A stretch of DNA of 64,000 nt, taken from Patella vulgata (lineage: Eukaryota > Mollusca > Gastropoda > Patellidae). The position numbers were made by a program, and so were the translations under genes. The DNA lies in assembly GCF_932274485.2 (NCBI RefSeq), contig NC_065881.2:17456613-17520612 (forward strand), read 5' to 3'. The stretch's first letter is position 1; each line of letters opens with the position of its first letter. The notes under the pieces were generated by a model that saw nothing but the letters and a program-made list of their open reading frames with translations, was not told where the DNA came from and made no database searches. Positions 45,818 to 56,170 of the stretch are shown here, piece after piece.

Positions 45818-46480
45818 AAACAACGAATAAATAACATAAAACGGTCATGGCACTGGATCCCTCACTAGAATTTCCCTGGATGTAATCCCGGCGGAGGCCT
45901 ACGAGCTTCACATTGGAGGGGGCGAGGGAGTGGATGGCCGAATGGCTAGCGCATGCGCGCTGTATCATAAAATCTGTCATTGAGTCAACTGGCGTGGTTT
46001 CGATTCCACGATTGTACGTGACAAGGAGATGGGTCGCCTGTCCAACCTCGTGGGTTTTCTCCGGGTCCCCCGGTTTCCTCCCAATACTAAAGACCCCTAC
46101 GCGCAAACGAATTATTGAAATAAAATTGAACCATATGTTAGTCCCGAAAACAACGAATAAATAACATAAAACGGTCATGTCACTGGATCCCTCACTAGAA
46201 TTTCCCTGGATGTATCCCGGCGGGGACCTACGAGCTTCACATTGGAGGGGACGAGGGAGTGGATGGCCGAATGGTTAGCGCATGCGCGCTATATCATTTA
46301 GTCTGTCATTGAGTCAACTGGCGTGGTTTCGATTCCACGGTTGTACGTGACAAGGAGATGGGTCGCCTGTCCAAACTCGTGGGTTTTCTCCGGGTCCCCC
46401 AGTTTTCTCCCTATACTAAAGACCCCTACGCCAAACGAATTATTGAAATAAAATTGAACCATATGTTAGTCCCGAAATGA
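45818..46480 (+). repeat. 330-bp tandem duplication with SINE-B copies
   Basis: CAACGAATAAATAACATAAAA begins near 45821 and 46151. Each half has GGATCCCTCACTAGAATTTCC, CTACGAGCTTCACATTGG and then a SINE-B (about 45930-46147 and 46259-46530). The first SINE stops at TTAGTCCCGAAA, the second goes on to its (CT)n tail. Unequal crossing-over or slippage at CGAAA/ACAAAC-like sequence explains it. Units 2 and 3 have one copy of the flank (CCCTCACTAGAACTTCACTGG at about 53331 and 59785). Confidence 0.85.
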
Positions 46481-46639
46481 CCTAGTTTGTGTCGAGTAGA
46501 CGTTAAATCCCATTTCTCTCCCTCTTCTCTCACACGGGGGCGTTCTGATGTACATCTTTATATACATAGGTTTGCATTACACACTGAATATATAGGAAAT
46601 CAAACTACTATTTGTTTGTCTTAAAATGGCAGAACTATT

Positions 46640-46735
46640 ATGGTTATGTGGCATTAACACCCATTCCATGGCAAATAATGATAGCACCCGTATTCATTAG
46701 CCCAGCTTGTGTAAAAATGGGTACATTAAATTGTA
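46640..46735 (+). repeat. SINE-A 3' fragment
   Basis: CCATGGCAAATAATGATAGCACC, TATTCATTAGCCCAGC and GGGTACATTAAATTG match the end of SINE-A. Copies at the same place in units 2 and 3 (about 53515-53600 and 59965-60055) show it predates the tandem duplication. Confidence 0.65.
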
Positions 46736-46882
46736 CCTCTTATACCACAAGATATTAAGATAAATAGTGAATATAAGAATTTCTTGTACAGTACTTTATT
46801 TACCATATAATAACAATACATATATACCACAAATTAGTATGAATTAAGAAATCGTGGATATTTGTTTTTCTTGCACCGTACT

Positions 46883-47843
46883 TTATTTACCATATGTTGT
46901 AGCTGAAAAATAAGAAATACCAATAACTGATATGCCATTTTAAGTTTTGTTTTCGTAAATATATTTGAATAAAAGGCTTGATGTAGGAATGGTTTCACAT
47001 TATTCCTACTCCAATTTCTCATTTATATTAAAATGGAATGTAGTTTAAACTTCCTGCTGTTTTCACCAACCGAGCTAATCATGGCGAGACATATACCAGT
47101 GTACTATACGGGACATTTTACCCGGATAAATGTCAATGTGTTCTTTTTTCGCGCACGCCAATGTGTACCCACGACCTACTTTCCTCTACGGCTGAAATGG
47201 GTAAACAACGATTGAAACTCACCAGGAACAATCTCGGGAAACACATGCATTGAAGCCCGGACCCCTGGTTAGTGTGTCAGTGCCTTATTAAATAAGCCAA
47301 ACGACCGAAAAAAATGCAAATGGTTATGAAGTACCGTAGTTGAATCATTGAAAATTAAATTGCTTTCCCCGATCCTTGATCCGGCTGATCAAAACTGGTG
47401 ATTGTGTTTGCTTGCCTTTTCTTTATAAACCATATTTTAATTCATCATGAGTACCCTATGTAAAAGTACACCTCCCTTTAACAGTGTAGACAAAGGGTTG
47501 GTTTTAAATAAAATAACCAGATTAACATACCTGCTAGCATAGCTGGATGACCTCCACCAAACATACCAAGTCCTCCTAAACCAGCTCCATACATTCCAAG
47601 ACCTCCCAAACCACCGTACATGCCGAGACCTCCTAGACCACCGTACATACCAAGACCTCCTAGTCCTCCGTACATGCCCATAACTCCCAGCCCTCCGTAC
47701 ATACCAAGACCCCCTAGTCCTCCATACATGCCAAGACCCCCGTACATGCCGAGACCACCCATTCCGTACATTCCAAGGCCTCCCATAGGAACTGCCATGG
47801 AGACGGCAACCAAACAGGCAACAGCAACAATCAGTTTCATCAT
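46883..47843 (-). CDS. M2: secreted GLGMYG-repeat protein (type M)
   Basis: Exon 2 at 47531-47843, exon 3 at 46883-46902, 110 residues. The signal peptide MMKLIVAVACLVAVSMA is followed by VPMGGLGMYGMGGLGMYG. Eight to nine GLGMYGG modules follow, one with Val-Met (GVMGMYG), then GAGLGGLGMFGGGHPAMLA and ATTYGK. No Cys and no acidic residues. Exon 3 codes only for the last few residues, with AATAAA overlapping the stop codon (TAT GGT AAA TAA AG). A second AATAAA lies at 46795-46800 in a repeated copy of the same stretch. Paired head to head with P2-1 (50136). M3 and M4 are nearly identical, so the three were duplicated recently or are kept alike by gene conversion. Confidence 0.87.
47040..47310 (-). 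repeat. Old SINE-A relic in intron 2 of M2
   Basis: On the minus strand the plus-strand motif CGGACCCCTGGTTAGTG gives a B-box-like region, and CGCACGCCAATGTGTACCC with CCAACCGAGCTAATCATGGCG gives body motifs of SINE-A in reverse. It is present with deletions at 53860-54000 and 60345-60620, so it predates the tandem units. Confidence 0.55.
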
Positions 47844-48029
47844 CTGAAAATGAAGAAGTGCTATTATTATGTAGAATGAAAACCAACTGGTTTCTAGATT
47901 GTGTGGTTTATTACGAGCTTCTTCGAGTTGCGGTCATTAACAGCTTATTTCGATGACAAACTGGCCACAAGAAGCGTAGAAGACCAGACGAGAATAGACT
48001 ATGCAATCATAGTAACCAGTCGACCTTAC

Positions 48030-48091
48030 CTTGTTATTGTACAGGAGTCTTGAAGTTGAACTGAAGATCTATAACATTTTCTCTATTTATA
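48030..48091 (-). promoter_or_regulatory. TATA box and exon 1 of M2
   Basis: TATAAATA on the minus strand at 48084-48091. Non-coding exon 1 runs from about 48057 to 48030, ends ACAATAACAAG and is followed by a GTAAGG donor. The acceptor before the start codon (TTTTCAG) is at 47844-47850. Confidence 0.75.
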
Positions 48092-49176
48092 TGTTTTAAG
48101 ATTCCCTGATTTACTTCCTGTATATAAATATTAATTAGTATGTTACGTCACTTAATTAATTTCCATATAATTATAAACCATATTGATATTATGCGGTAAT
48201 GTTGAATTCAAAAAAAATAGCCCATATACGTAATTGGTAGCTCCAAACTGAAGAGGAAGGTTACATAATGATAATTTATCATCCGTGTTGATGGTATATA
48301 CCATTAAATTCGTCAAACTGTCAATGGAGAAAGGGACGGATTAAAACGAAGAGAAGCCCTTAGGACATGTAGAATTCAAAATAGAAACGATACTAAGCCG
48401 CAAAATAACTTTTCAACATTAAATAAAACTTACTTTTACATACATTATGTATGTTTAAATTAAAATACTTTGTAATATAGCCATAGCATTGGTATTGTTG
48501 TGTTTGCATATGTATAGTTTGTTTTGTAACTGATTGTGGGGTCCGATTGTATAAGCCCTGGTTCAGGTTCACAATTTGTACCATGGTAAATCAGGCGCTG
48601 AAGCAATGGAAAAAAGGTTATTTTATCCACGATGCTGTACCCACTGCCTCCAGAATAGAGTTTTTAGGAAATAATTTACCCACTGCCTCCAGAATAGAGT
48701 TTTTAGGAAATAACTTATATATTTATAACATAAATTTAATTTGAATCATATATCGCATAATATTAGGTATTGATGGGGGGGGGGGAGTGTATCCTCCACG
48801 TTTTGAACACCCTTACAATGTGGCGAATAATTTACTAAGAGGTATTTTTCTTCATTGGACTGTACTTATGCATTTAAGTTTAGTTTTCCGGGTGTTGGAG
48901 GCAATGCTTTACACTTGGAAGTTAAAAGGTCATAGGTGAATCACGTCATTATTGAAGTTCTAGTTGTTAATCAGCTGTTACAGATATTGACATATTTAAT
49001 GACGCATCAAAGAGATGAGCTTATTGCCGAACCGTAATGTAAGGGTTTTTTAATTATGACAAAATAAGCTGCAAGGCGTGTTATTAAATGATCATTAATT
49101 GTAAAATATTGGTATTTATAATTTGTAACGATTATAATAATATATCATAGGAACGGAAATTGTAGAAAAATAAATG
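48092..49176. other. Intergenic region between M2 and P2-1
   Basis: About 1.1 kb between the divergent TATA boxes, conserved in units 2 and 3, and hence the presumed shared control region. It contains a 45-bp direct duplication present only here (48641-48722, CCCACTGCCTCCAGAATAGAG twice) and an 11-G run at 48775-48785. No reading frame is conserved among units. AT-rich GTTACGTCACTTAATTAATT at about 48143 is kept in all three units and is a possible regulatory site (it contains TTACGTCA, a CRE/AP-1-like octamer). Confidence 0.6.
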
Positions 49177-49239
49177 TATAAAGGCCTGCTACCCAGATAG
49201 TCTGCATCATATTCTCATTTCTGATCTACAATTAAGAAG
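49177..49239 (+). promoter_or_regulatory. TATA box and exon 1 of P2-1
   Basis: TATAAAGGCC at 49177-49186. Non-coding exon 1 from about 49207, with GATAGTCTGCATCAT and GATCTACAATTAA, ends AAGAAG at 49239 before a GTAAGCG donor. Identical in layout at the other two P2 genes. Confidence 0.78.
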
Positions 49240-49492
49240 GTAAGCGTTACACAGCCAGCTAAAATGTCAATGTTTTGCACAGCTAAATCACAAGAAGTTC
49301 AATATAAAATCTAATGTACGAAATAGAAACAAACGCTTGAACTTGCCACATATCGAAAGATATCATGTTCATAATAGAATTTTGGTATTTTAATTACACG
49401 ATCTACAAAATCCAAGAGCTTACGCTTAAAAATTAAATGATGTTATTATTCGCTAAAAGAAAATGGGAGGTTGTACATGACATGGAAATATA

Positions 49493-50107
49493 TCGATGGC
49501 TTGGAACACACCTGTACTATGTCCATTTTTAAGGTTTGAGAAAAAAACGTATTTTAAGATTTCAATAAGCTATAAAAAAGTAAGTTATCAGTGGATGTAT
49601 ATGGTTTCAGGAAAGATTATTGCTTGAATCAATTCAAATAGGCTGATAGAGACGCACTTCAACTTAAGCACAGCATACAGCTGATGTTTGGATAAATGTG
49701 ATCCACAATGACTTATGTCCGTACTTTTTTGTCAGAATAATTGCACAAAAGACTTATGTCCGGACATGGACTATGTGTGTTCTAAAGAAATATGTGGGTA
49801 GTGCACAACAAATGACTTATGTCCGTACTTTTTTGTTCAAATTGATGTACAAATGACTTATGTCCGCACTTTTTTGCCAGAATAAATGCACAAAAGACTT
49901 ATGTCCGGACATAGACTATGTGTGCTCTAAAGAAATATGTGGGTAGTACATAACACGTATGGTTATTGTGCCTTTTCGACAGCTTTAAATTGTCAGGGGA
50001 CTTGTATCTTTTTACACAACAAGCGCCCTGGAATAAGGATTTTTAATATCTAAAAATCTTATTTTCACCAAAAATGGACATAGTACAGTTGTGCTCTAAG
50101 CCATCGA
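49493..50107. mobile_element. 615-bp MITE-like DNA transposon in intron 1 of P2-1
   Basis: Ends are inverted: TCGATGGCTTGGAACACA..CTGTACTATGTCCATTTTT on the left, its reverse complement with few differences on the right (about 37-40 bp). TATA stands on both sides (49489-49492 and 50108-50111). The empty site is seen in units 2 and 3 (about 56138 and 62730), where GGAAAG..TATAGTATCG runs without it. Inside is a ~150-bp tandem duplication with ACTTATGTCCGTACTTTTTTG, ACTTATGTCCGGACAT and AAGAAATATGTGGGTAGT twice. No transposase. It inserted after the tandem units formed. Confidence 0.88.
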
Positions 50108-50135
50108 TATATAGTATCGTGTTTTTACATTTTAG

Positions 50136-50818
50136 ATGATGAAACTAATTATTGTTGTTTTCGCCTGTTTGGCTGCTGTTTCTGTGGCTGTCCCTATGGG
50201 TGGTCTTGGAATGTATGGCGGCCTTGGAGGAATGGGAATGTACGGTATGGGAGGTCTTGGAGGAATGGGAATGTACGGTATGGGAGGTCTTGGTATGTAC
50301 GGCGGCCTAGGAGGAATGGGAGGTCTTGGTATGTACGGCGGCCTAGGCGGAATGGGAATGTACGGAGGAATGGGAATGTACGGTGGTATGGGAGGTCTTG
50401 GTATGTATGGAGCTGGTTTGGGAGGACTTGGAATGTATGGAGCTGGATTAGGAGGACTTGGTATGCCCGGGGCTGGTTTGGGAGGACTTGGTATGTATGG
50501 AGCTGGTTTTGGAGGACTTGGCATGAATGGTGTTATGAATAATGGTGGAATGAATCAAAACATGCAAGCTGGTGGTAAGTCACCCAATAGTTACCAACAA
50601 GCAATGATATACATCCACGTGTTACAGTATTATAAACATAAGTAATTAAATGTGGTTTAACATCCTAATTTTCTGGGCCAAATCTGGCTATCAAAGGTTA
50701 GGAATTTAAAACATACTTGATATTCCGAAATACTTTCTATTCTCTTATAATTTTTTAATATTTTTTTACCAATATTATATTATAAAATTATTATTTTTCA
50801 GATCAAATGATGCTGTAA
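50136..50818 (+). CDS. P2-1: secreted GLGMYG-repeat protein (type P2)
   Basis: Exon 2 at 50136-50574, exon 3 at 50802-50818, 151 residues. Signal peptide MMKLIIVVFACLAAVSVA, then VPMGGLGMYGGLGGMGMYGMGG. The first half uses GGMGMYG and GMGG modules, the second GAGLGGLGMYG modules with one GMPGAG (Pro in place of Tyr), and the end is GMNGVMNNGGMNQNMQAG with DQMML from exon 3. No Cys; the only charged residues of the mature chain are at the extreme C-terminus. Intron 1 is lengthened by a 615-bp transposon. The poly(A) signal AATAAA is at 50940-50945. If intron 2 were kept, the frame would run on for about 23 residues after the donor. The conserved GTAAGT donor and TTTTTCAG acceptor make splicing more likely. 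Divergent partner of M2. Presumed secreted structural protein. Confidence 0.87.
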
Positions 50819-52575
50819 AATAATACCTAGTAATACTGATAACCCTATTTATTTATTCTCTTATTTATTTATAAAAAGAAAACATGATATTCATTTGTCC
50901 TTATTAAATATTTCGATGTATAAAAAAATATTTTTATTTAATAAAAAATTTATGAAATTATGAATTATATCTGAATCGTTGTACATTAATTCTTCAAGAG
51001 TTTCTGATCGCATTTATTTCGCAGACGATATAAACAAGATAGTGTTGGGCTTTTTCGCTGGGCTTTTTCAATCTAATCTATTTGAATTCAAACCTGATGA
51101 TTACCAACCTTGATATTTCTAAACAAACTCAATGTGGGTACATTGTAGTGTGGATCAAACTGTGAAAAATCTGCAAAAGATACTGTCTATGGAAGGGTAT
51201 CGCTGCCAATATTAAATGCTCTGCGACAATGTCGTTTCCATGTAAAAAGTACAATGTACAAAGTCCATATACCGATAATGATAAAGTCAAAATACCTCTA
51301 AGGCAAGAGTTAAATGTAAAACGTCAAATGTTAATAAGTGTCAAATGAAAAATGTTTTGTGGGAAAATGCTTTTTTTTACGTGTCTACACTTTACATTTC
51401 TCTCATTACTTTTTACATTTGCGTTCTGCCGCATCTCATTTGTCCCTTCTACCTAACATCTTTCGCACAGCATGAACTTTCATATGCAAATGTGGGATAT
51501 CACGTGACCTATTAACATATACGGAAACCCGGCACACTATAAACCAGCACACTATAAGGATATTCATCGCACGATAACAGTAAATCAAGCTGGCACACTA
51601 TAAGAAACTATCTAGACGGTCGTGCGTAATCATAAATGTGCCAGGAAATAATTGGTAGATTCAAAGTACTGGAATTTCGTATTAATACCCGTATTTTGAT
51701 ATTTTAAACCCCCCACTCTTTCCGGTCTCCCACTCTTTCCGGTCTCTCTATAAACAGAGTTAAGTGCAGCCTAATTAACTTTGATCCATTAAAAAGAACC
51801 TAACAATACTACTTGTGACCAACAAATAAATAACATATTTAAAGAGAGGAATGACTACATTTTTTAGTATGGACATAGATAATTTTTGATTAAGCCCCGT
51901 ATCTTTATTTTAGTTTAGTCCCCCCCACCCTTCCTTCACTTCAACTTTAATCTTATTTTGTAAAATTGAGCAAATATGGATGTTACTTGCATATTTGAAA
52001 AGAGCTATCAGTGATACGTAACATGGTATCTGGAATTTTGTATTAAGACCAGTATTTTTACTTGAATACCTCTTTAATAGTGTGATATTTATTGGATTTG
52101 AATTATGAAAATACGATTGTACCAGAAAAAAAAACTATTTACATATTTACAAACAGAAATAAACATGCTTTTATTGAAAATTATTGAAATAAAATTGAAC
52201 CATGTTAGTTCCGAAATGAACTAGTTTGTGTCGAGTGGACGATAAACCCCATCCCCCTCTCCCTGTAAATTTAGGGGGCTGGACAGCACAAACATTTAAG
52301 GGGATCAACCTTTCTCTCTTGCTGTCTGCTTGAATGACATAGCGAGCGCTTGGTTTTGTTGGTTAAGTGGCTAACGCTTTGAAAACTGAGATTTTGATGT
52401 ACGGCGGAAACAGAAGTTGAATTTAATTATGATTCGATACACTTATTTATGGTAAATGGACAGTGGGTAACTGAATTCTACAAACTGAAATGGACCTTTC
52501 CCTCAATTAAGTGAAAAACAAGCCACAAGGATGCATAAAATAGACTTTAGAACTTGGTGTAGTTTCTTCCAATTA
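50819..52575. other. Downstream region of P2-1, no gene seen
   Basis: 3' UTR to about 50960, then DNA shared with units 2 and 3, including GGCACACTATAAACCAGCAC at about 51530. A stretch at about 51180-51470 (GCGACAATGTCGTTTCC, AAAAGTACAATGTACAAAG) is absent from unit 2. A SINE-B 3' fragment (AATAAAATTGAACCATG to ACCCCATCCCCCTC) lies at 52178-52262. No frame is conserved among units. Confidence 0.6.
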
Positions 52576-53084
52576 AAGAGTTTTCAGAGTGATTTGAAGC
52601 ACACTTTTGATAGATAAATTAGTCTGTGCGCGGGAAGGCATCTTTAAACAATCGCTGGGACATATTTGAATGACAAAAGGTGGCGAACTTTTGGATTCGC
52701 CCAAGCTTGAGACGTCCTTTTTATACTTTGAATAAACTATACATTAAAAATCTTTGGACATTTCTGTGTCGGTTTTCTTGATCCCTCGGTTTCTAGCGAA
52801 AATATTTGTACCATAAAATTTAGGAAAAAAAACATTTAAGAATAATTATATACTGGGAGCAATTCAATCAGAACACGGTTTTAGGATAAATTACAAGTAA
52901 TGGCGGAGGTGGGGTTATTACTTAGCGGGAAGCACATATCTGGTAAAATTATAATTTAACATGTCTTTGTAAATACTAAGCGGAAATGAACAATATTTAT
53001 TCGATATATTTCTAGAAGAGAGTCACCTTTCACAGTATTGTAGTTGCGCTTAAAGAAAACAGTGAGACTATTAACTGTGCTTAT

Positions 53085-53285
53085 ACAAACTAGGTCATTT
53101 CGGGAATAACACATGGTTCATTTTTTATTTCAATAATTCGCTTGCGCACAGGGATTTTTATAACCACAAGGTTCGACAGGCAACCCTACTTCTTGTCCCG
53201 TACAAGCCGGTATTCGAAACCACGCCACTTGACAGACCTTATCATCAAACGCGCACGCGTTAACCATTCGCTCACCCAACTGCCC
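53085..53285 (-). repeat. SINE-B copy, shortened
   Basis: Reverse orientation: CTAGGTCATTTCGGGAATAAC, AATAATTCGCTTGCGC, GGTTCGACAGGCAACCC, GTATTCGAAACCACGCC, then GCGTTAACCATTCGCTCACCC (head). The core around the CCGGAG motif is deleted. The same copy with the same deletion is at 59541-59740 in unit 3. Confidence 0.85.
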
Positions 53286-53748
53286 TTATACAAACAACGA
53301 ATAAACAACATACAACGATCATGGCAGTGGACCCCTCACTAGAACTTCACTGGATGCAATCCCGGCGTGGATATACAAGCTTCACATTGGACGTGTTCCG
53401 ATGTCCATCCGAATATAAATGGGTGTGTAGTCTCGTACCTAGCATTGCACACGTAACCATAGGAAAACAAAGTACCCTTTGTTTAGTCTTAAAATGACTA
53501 TTATGGTGATGTGACATTAACCCCAATTCCATGGCAAATAATAATGATAGCACCTGTCTTCATTAGCCCGGCTTGCGTAAAAATGGGTACATTAAATTGT
53601 ACCTTTCATACCACAAGATATTAAGATAAATAGTGAATATAAGAATTTCTTGTACAGTACTTTATTTACCATATAATAACAATACATCTATACCACAAAT
53701 TAGTATGAATTAAGAAATCGTGGATATTTGGTTTTCCTGCACTGTACC

Positions 53749-54489
53749 TTATTTACCATATGTTGTAGCTGAAAAATAAGAAATACCAATAACTAATATG
53801 CCAGTTTAAAGTTTTGTTTTCGTAAATATATTTGAATAAAAGGCTTGGTGTAGGACGGGTTTCACATTATGTCAACCTTATGTGTACCCAAGACCTACTT
53901 TTCTCTGGCTGAAATGGGAAAACAACGCCTGAAGCTCTAGAGGAACAATCTCGGGAAACACATGCATTGCATCGCGGACCCCTGTTTAGTGTGAATCATT
54001 GAAAATAGTATTGTTTTCCCGATCCTTGAACCGGCTGATCACAACTGGTGATTGTGTTTGCTTGCCTTTTCTTTATAAACCATATTTTAATTCATGAGTA
54101 CCCTATGTAAAAAACGCTCCCGTTTAACAGTGTAGACAAAGGGTTGGTTTTAAATAAAATAACCAGACTAACATACCTGCTAGCATAGCTGGATGACCTC
54201 CACCAAACATACCAAGACCTCCTAAACCAGCTCCATACATTCCAAGACTTCCCAAACCACCGTACATGCCCAGACCTCCTAGACCACCGTACATACCAAG
54301 ACCTCCTAGTCCTCCGTACATACCCATAGCTCCTAGCCCTCCGTACATGCCAAGACCCCCTAGTCCTCCATACATCCCCAGACCCCCGTACATGCCGAGA
54401 CCACCCATTCCGTACATTCCAAGGCCTCCCATAGGAACTGCCATGGAGACGGCAACCAAACAGGCAACAGCAACAATCAGTTTCATCAT
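53749..54489 (-). CDS. M3: secreted GLGMYG-repeat protein (type M)
   Basis: Exon 2 at 54177-54489, exon 3 at 53749-53768, 110 residues, the same length as M2. It differs from M2 only by GAMGMYG for GVMGMYG and one GSLGMYG for GGLGMYG in the mature protein. Tag ATTYGK. Intron 2 (53769-54176) is much shorter than in M2 because the SINE-A relic there is mostly deleted. AATAAA is at the stop codon and again at 53661-53666. Partner of P2-2 across about 1.1 kb. Synonymous and intron differences are also few, so the split from M2 and M4 is recent. Confidence 0.87.
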
Positions 54490-54679
54490 CTGAAAATGGA
54501 GAAGTGCTATTATTATGTAGAATGAAAACCAACTGGTTTCTAGAACAACTGTGTGGTTTATTACGAGCTTCTTCGAGTAGCGGTCATTAACAGCTTATTT
54601 CGATGACAAACTGTCCACAAGAAGCGTAGAAGACCAGACGAGAATAGACTATGCAATCATAGTAACCAGTCGACCTTAC

Positions 54680-54741
54680 CTTGTTATTGTACAGGAGTCT
54701 TGAAGTTGAACTGAAGATCTATAACATTTTCTCTATTTATA
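54680..54741 (-). promoter_or_regulatory. TATA box and exon 1 of M3
   Basis: TATAAATA on the minus strand at 54734-54741. Non-coding exon 1 ends ACAATAACAAG at 54680 before GTAAGG. Same as M2. Confidence 0.75.
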
Positions 54742-55850
54742 TGTTTTAAGATTCCCTGATTTACTTCCTGTATATAAATATTAATTATTATGTTACGTCA
54801 CTTAATCAATTTTCATATAATTATAAACCATACTGATATTATGCGGTAATGTTGAATTCAATAAAATAGCCCATATACGTAATTGGTTGCTTCAAAATGA
54901 AGAGGAAGGTACATAATGATAATTTATTTTCCGTGTTGATGGTATAGACCATTATGATTAAATTCGTCAAACTGTCAATGGAGAAGGGCGGGGGGGGGGG
55001 GTAAAACGAAGGGGGCCCTTAGGACATATATGTAGAATTCAAAATAGAAACGATATTAAGCACCAAAGAAACTTTTCAACATGAAATAAAACTTACTTTT
55101 ACATATATATTATGTATGTTGGAATTTAAATACTATAGCCTTGTCATTGGTATAGTTGTGTTTGCATATGTATGGTTTTGTTATGTAACTGATTTTGGCG
55201 TCCGATTGTATTAGCCCTGGTTCAGGTTCACAATTTGTACCATGGTAAATCGGGCACTGACGCACTGGATAAAAAGTTATTTTTATCCACGATGCTGACC
55301 CCGCTGCGTCCATAACATACATTTAATTTGAATCATAAAATATATCGCATAATATAAGGTATTGAACGGAGGGGGGGGGGGGGGGTACCATCCACGTTTT
55401 AAACACCCTTACAATGTGGCGAATAATTTACTAAGAAGTATTTTCTTCCTTGGACTGTACTTATGCATTTAACTTGCCTGTTTAGTATTCCGGGTGTTAG
55501 AGGCAATGCTTTACACTTGGAAGTTACGAGGTCACAGGTGAAACCTGTCATCATTGTATTGAAGTTCTAGTTAATCAGCTGTTACAGATATTGAAATATT
55601 TAATGATGCATCAAAGAGACGAGCTTTTTGCCGAACCGTAATGTATGGGCTTTTTTAATTATGACAAAATAAGCTGCAAGGTGTATTATTAACTGATCAT
55701 TAATTGTAAAATATTGGTATTTATAACTTGTGACAAAATACGCTGCAAGGTGTGTTATTAAATGATCATTAATTGTAAAATATTGATATTTATAACTTAT
55801 AATGATTATAATAATATATCATAGGAACGGAAATAGTTGAAAAATAAATG
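54742..55850. other. Intergenic region between M3 and P2-2
   Basis: Conserved with 48092-49176 and 61376-62420. Holds a 12-G run (54990-55001), a 15-G run (55371-55385) and a 74-bp tandem duplication found only here (about 55660-55802, GACAAAATA.GCTGCAAGGTGT twice). The TTACGTCACTTAAT motif is kept at about 54794. No gene. Confidence 0.6.
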
Positions 55851-55913
55851 TATAAAGGCCTGCTACCCAGATAGTCTGCATCATTTTCTGATTTCTGATC
55901 TACAATTAACAAG
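55851..55913 (+). promoter_or_regulatory. TATA box and exon 1 of P2-2
   Basis: TATAAAGGCC at 55851-55860, non-coding exon 1 to 55913 (ending AACAAG), GTAAGCG donor. Confidence 0.78.
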
Positions 55914-56170
55914 GTAAGCGTTACACAGCTAAAATGTCCAAGTTTTTGCACAGCTAAATCACAATAAGTTCAATATAAAATCTAATGTACGAAATAGAAA
56001 CAAACGCTTGAACTTGCCACATATCGAAAGATATATCATGTTCATAATAGAATTTTAGTATTTTAAAGAGCCTACACTTATAAATTAAATGATGTTATTA
56101 TTCGCTAAAAGAAAATGGGAGTTTGTACATAACATGGAAAGATATATAGTATCGTGTTTTTACCTTTTAG

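Larger units (their letters stand above)
45430..52575 (+). repeat. Large tandem unit 1 (M2 + P2-1)
   Basis: The marker GGGAAGGCATCTTTAAACAATCG begins near 45489, 52632 and 59086, each followed by TGGCGAACTTTTGGATT and then by the same order: SINE-B remnant, SINE-A fragments, an M gene on the minus strand, about 1.1 kb between promoters, a P2 gene on the plus strand, and a conserved downstream region. Unit 1 is the longest (about 7.1 kb) because of a 615-bp transposon and a 330-bp tandem duplication. The exact unit border could not be fixed by eye. Confidence 0.85.

Noticed and set aside
2353-46530. tRNA genes suggested by A and B box motifs
   Set aside because: The heads belong to SINEs with long non-tRNA bodies, imperfect arms and multiple copies with target-site duplications. 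No free-standing tRNA cloverleaf was found.
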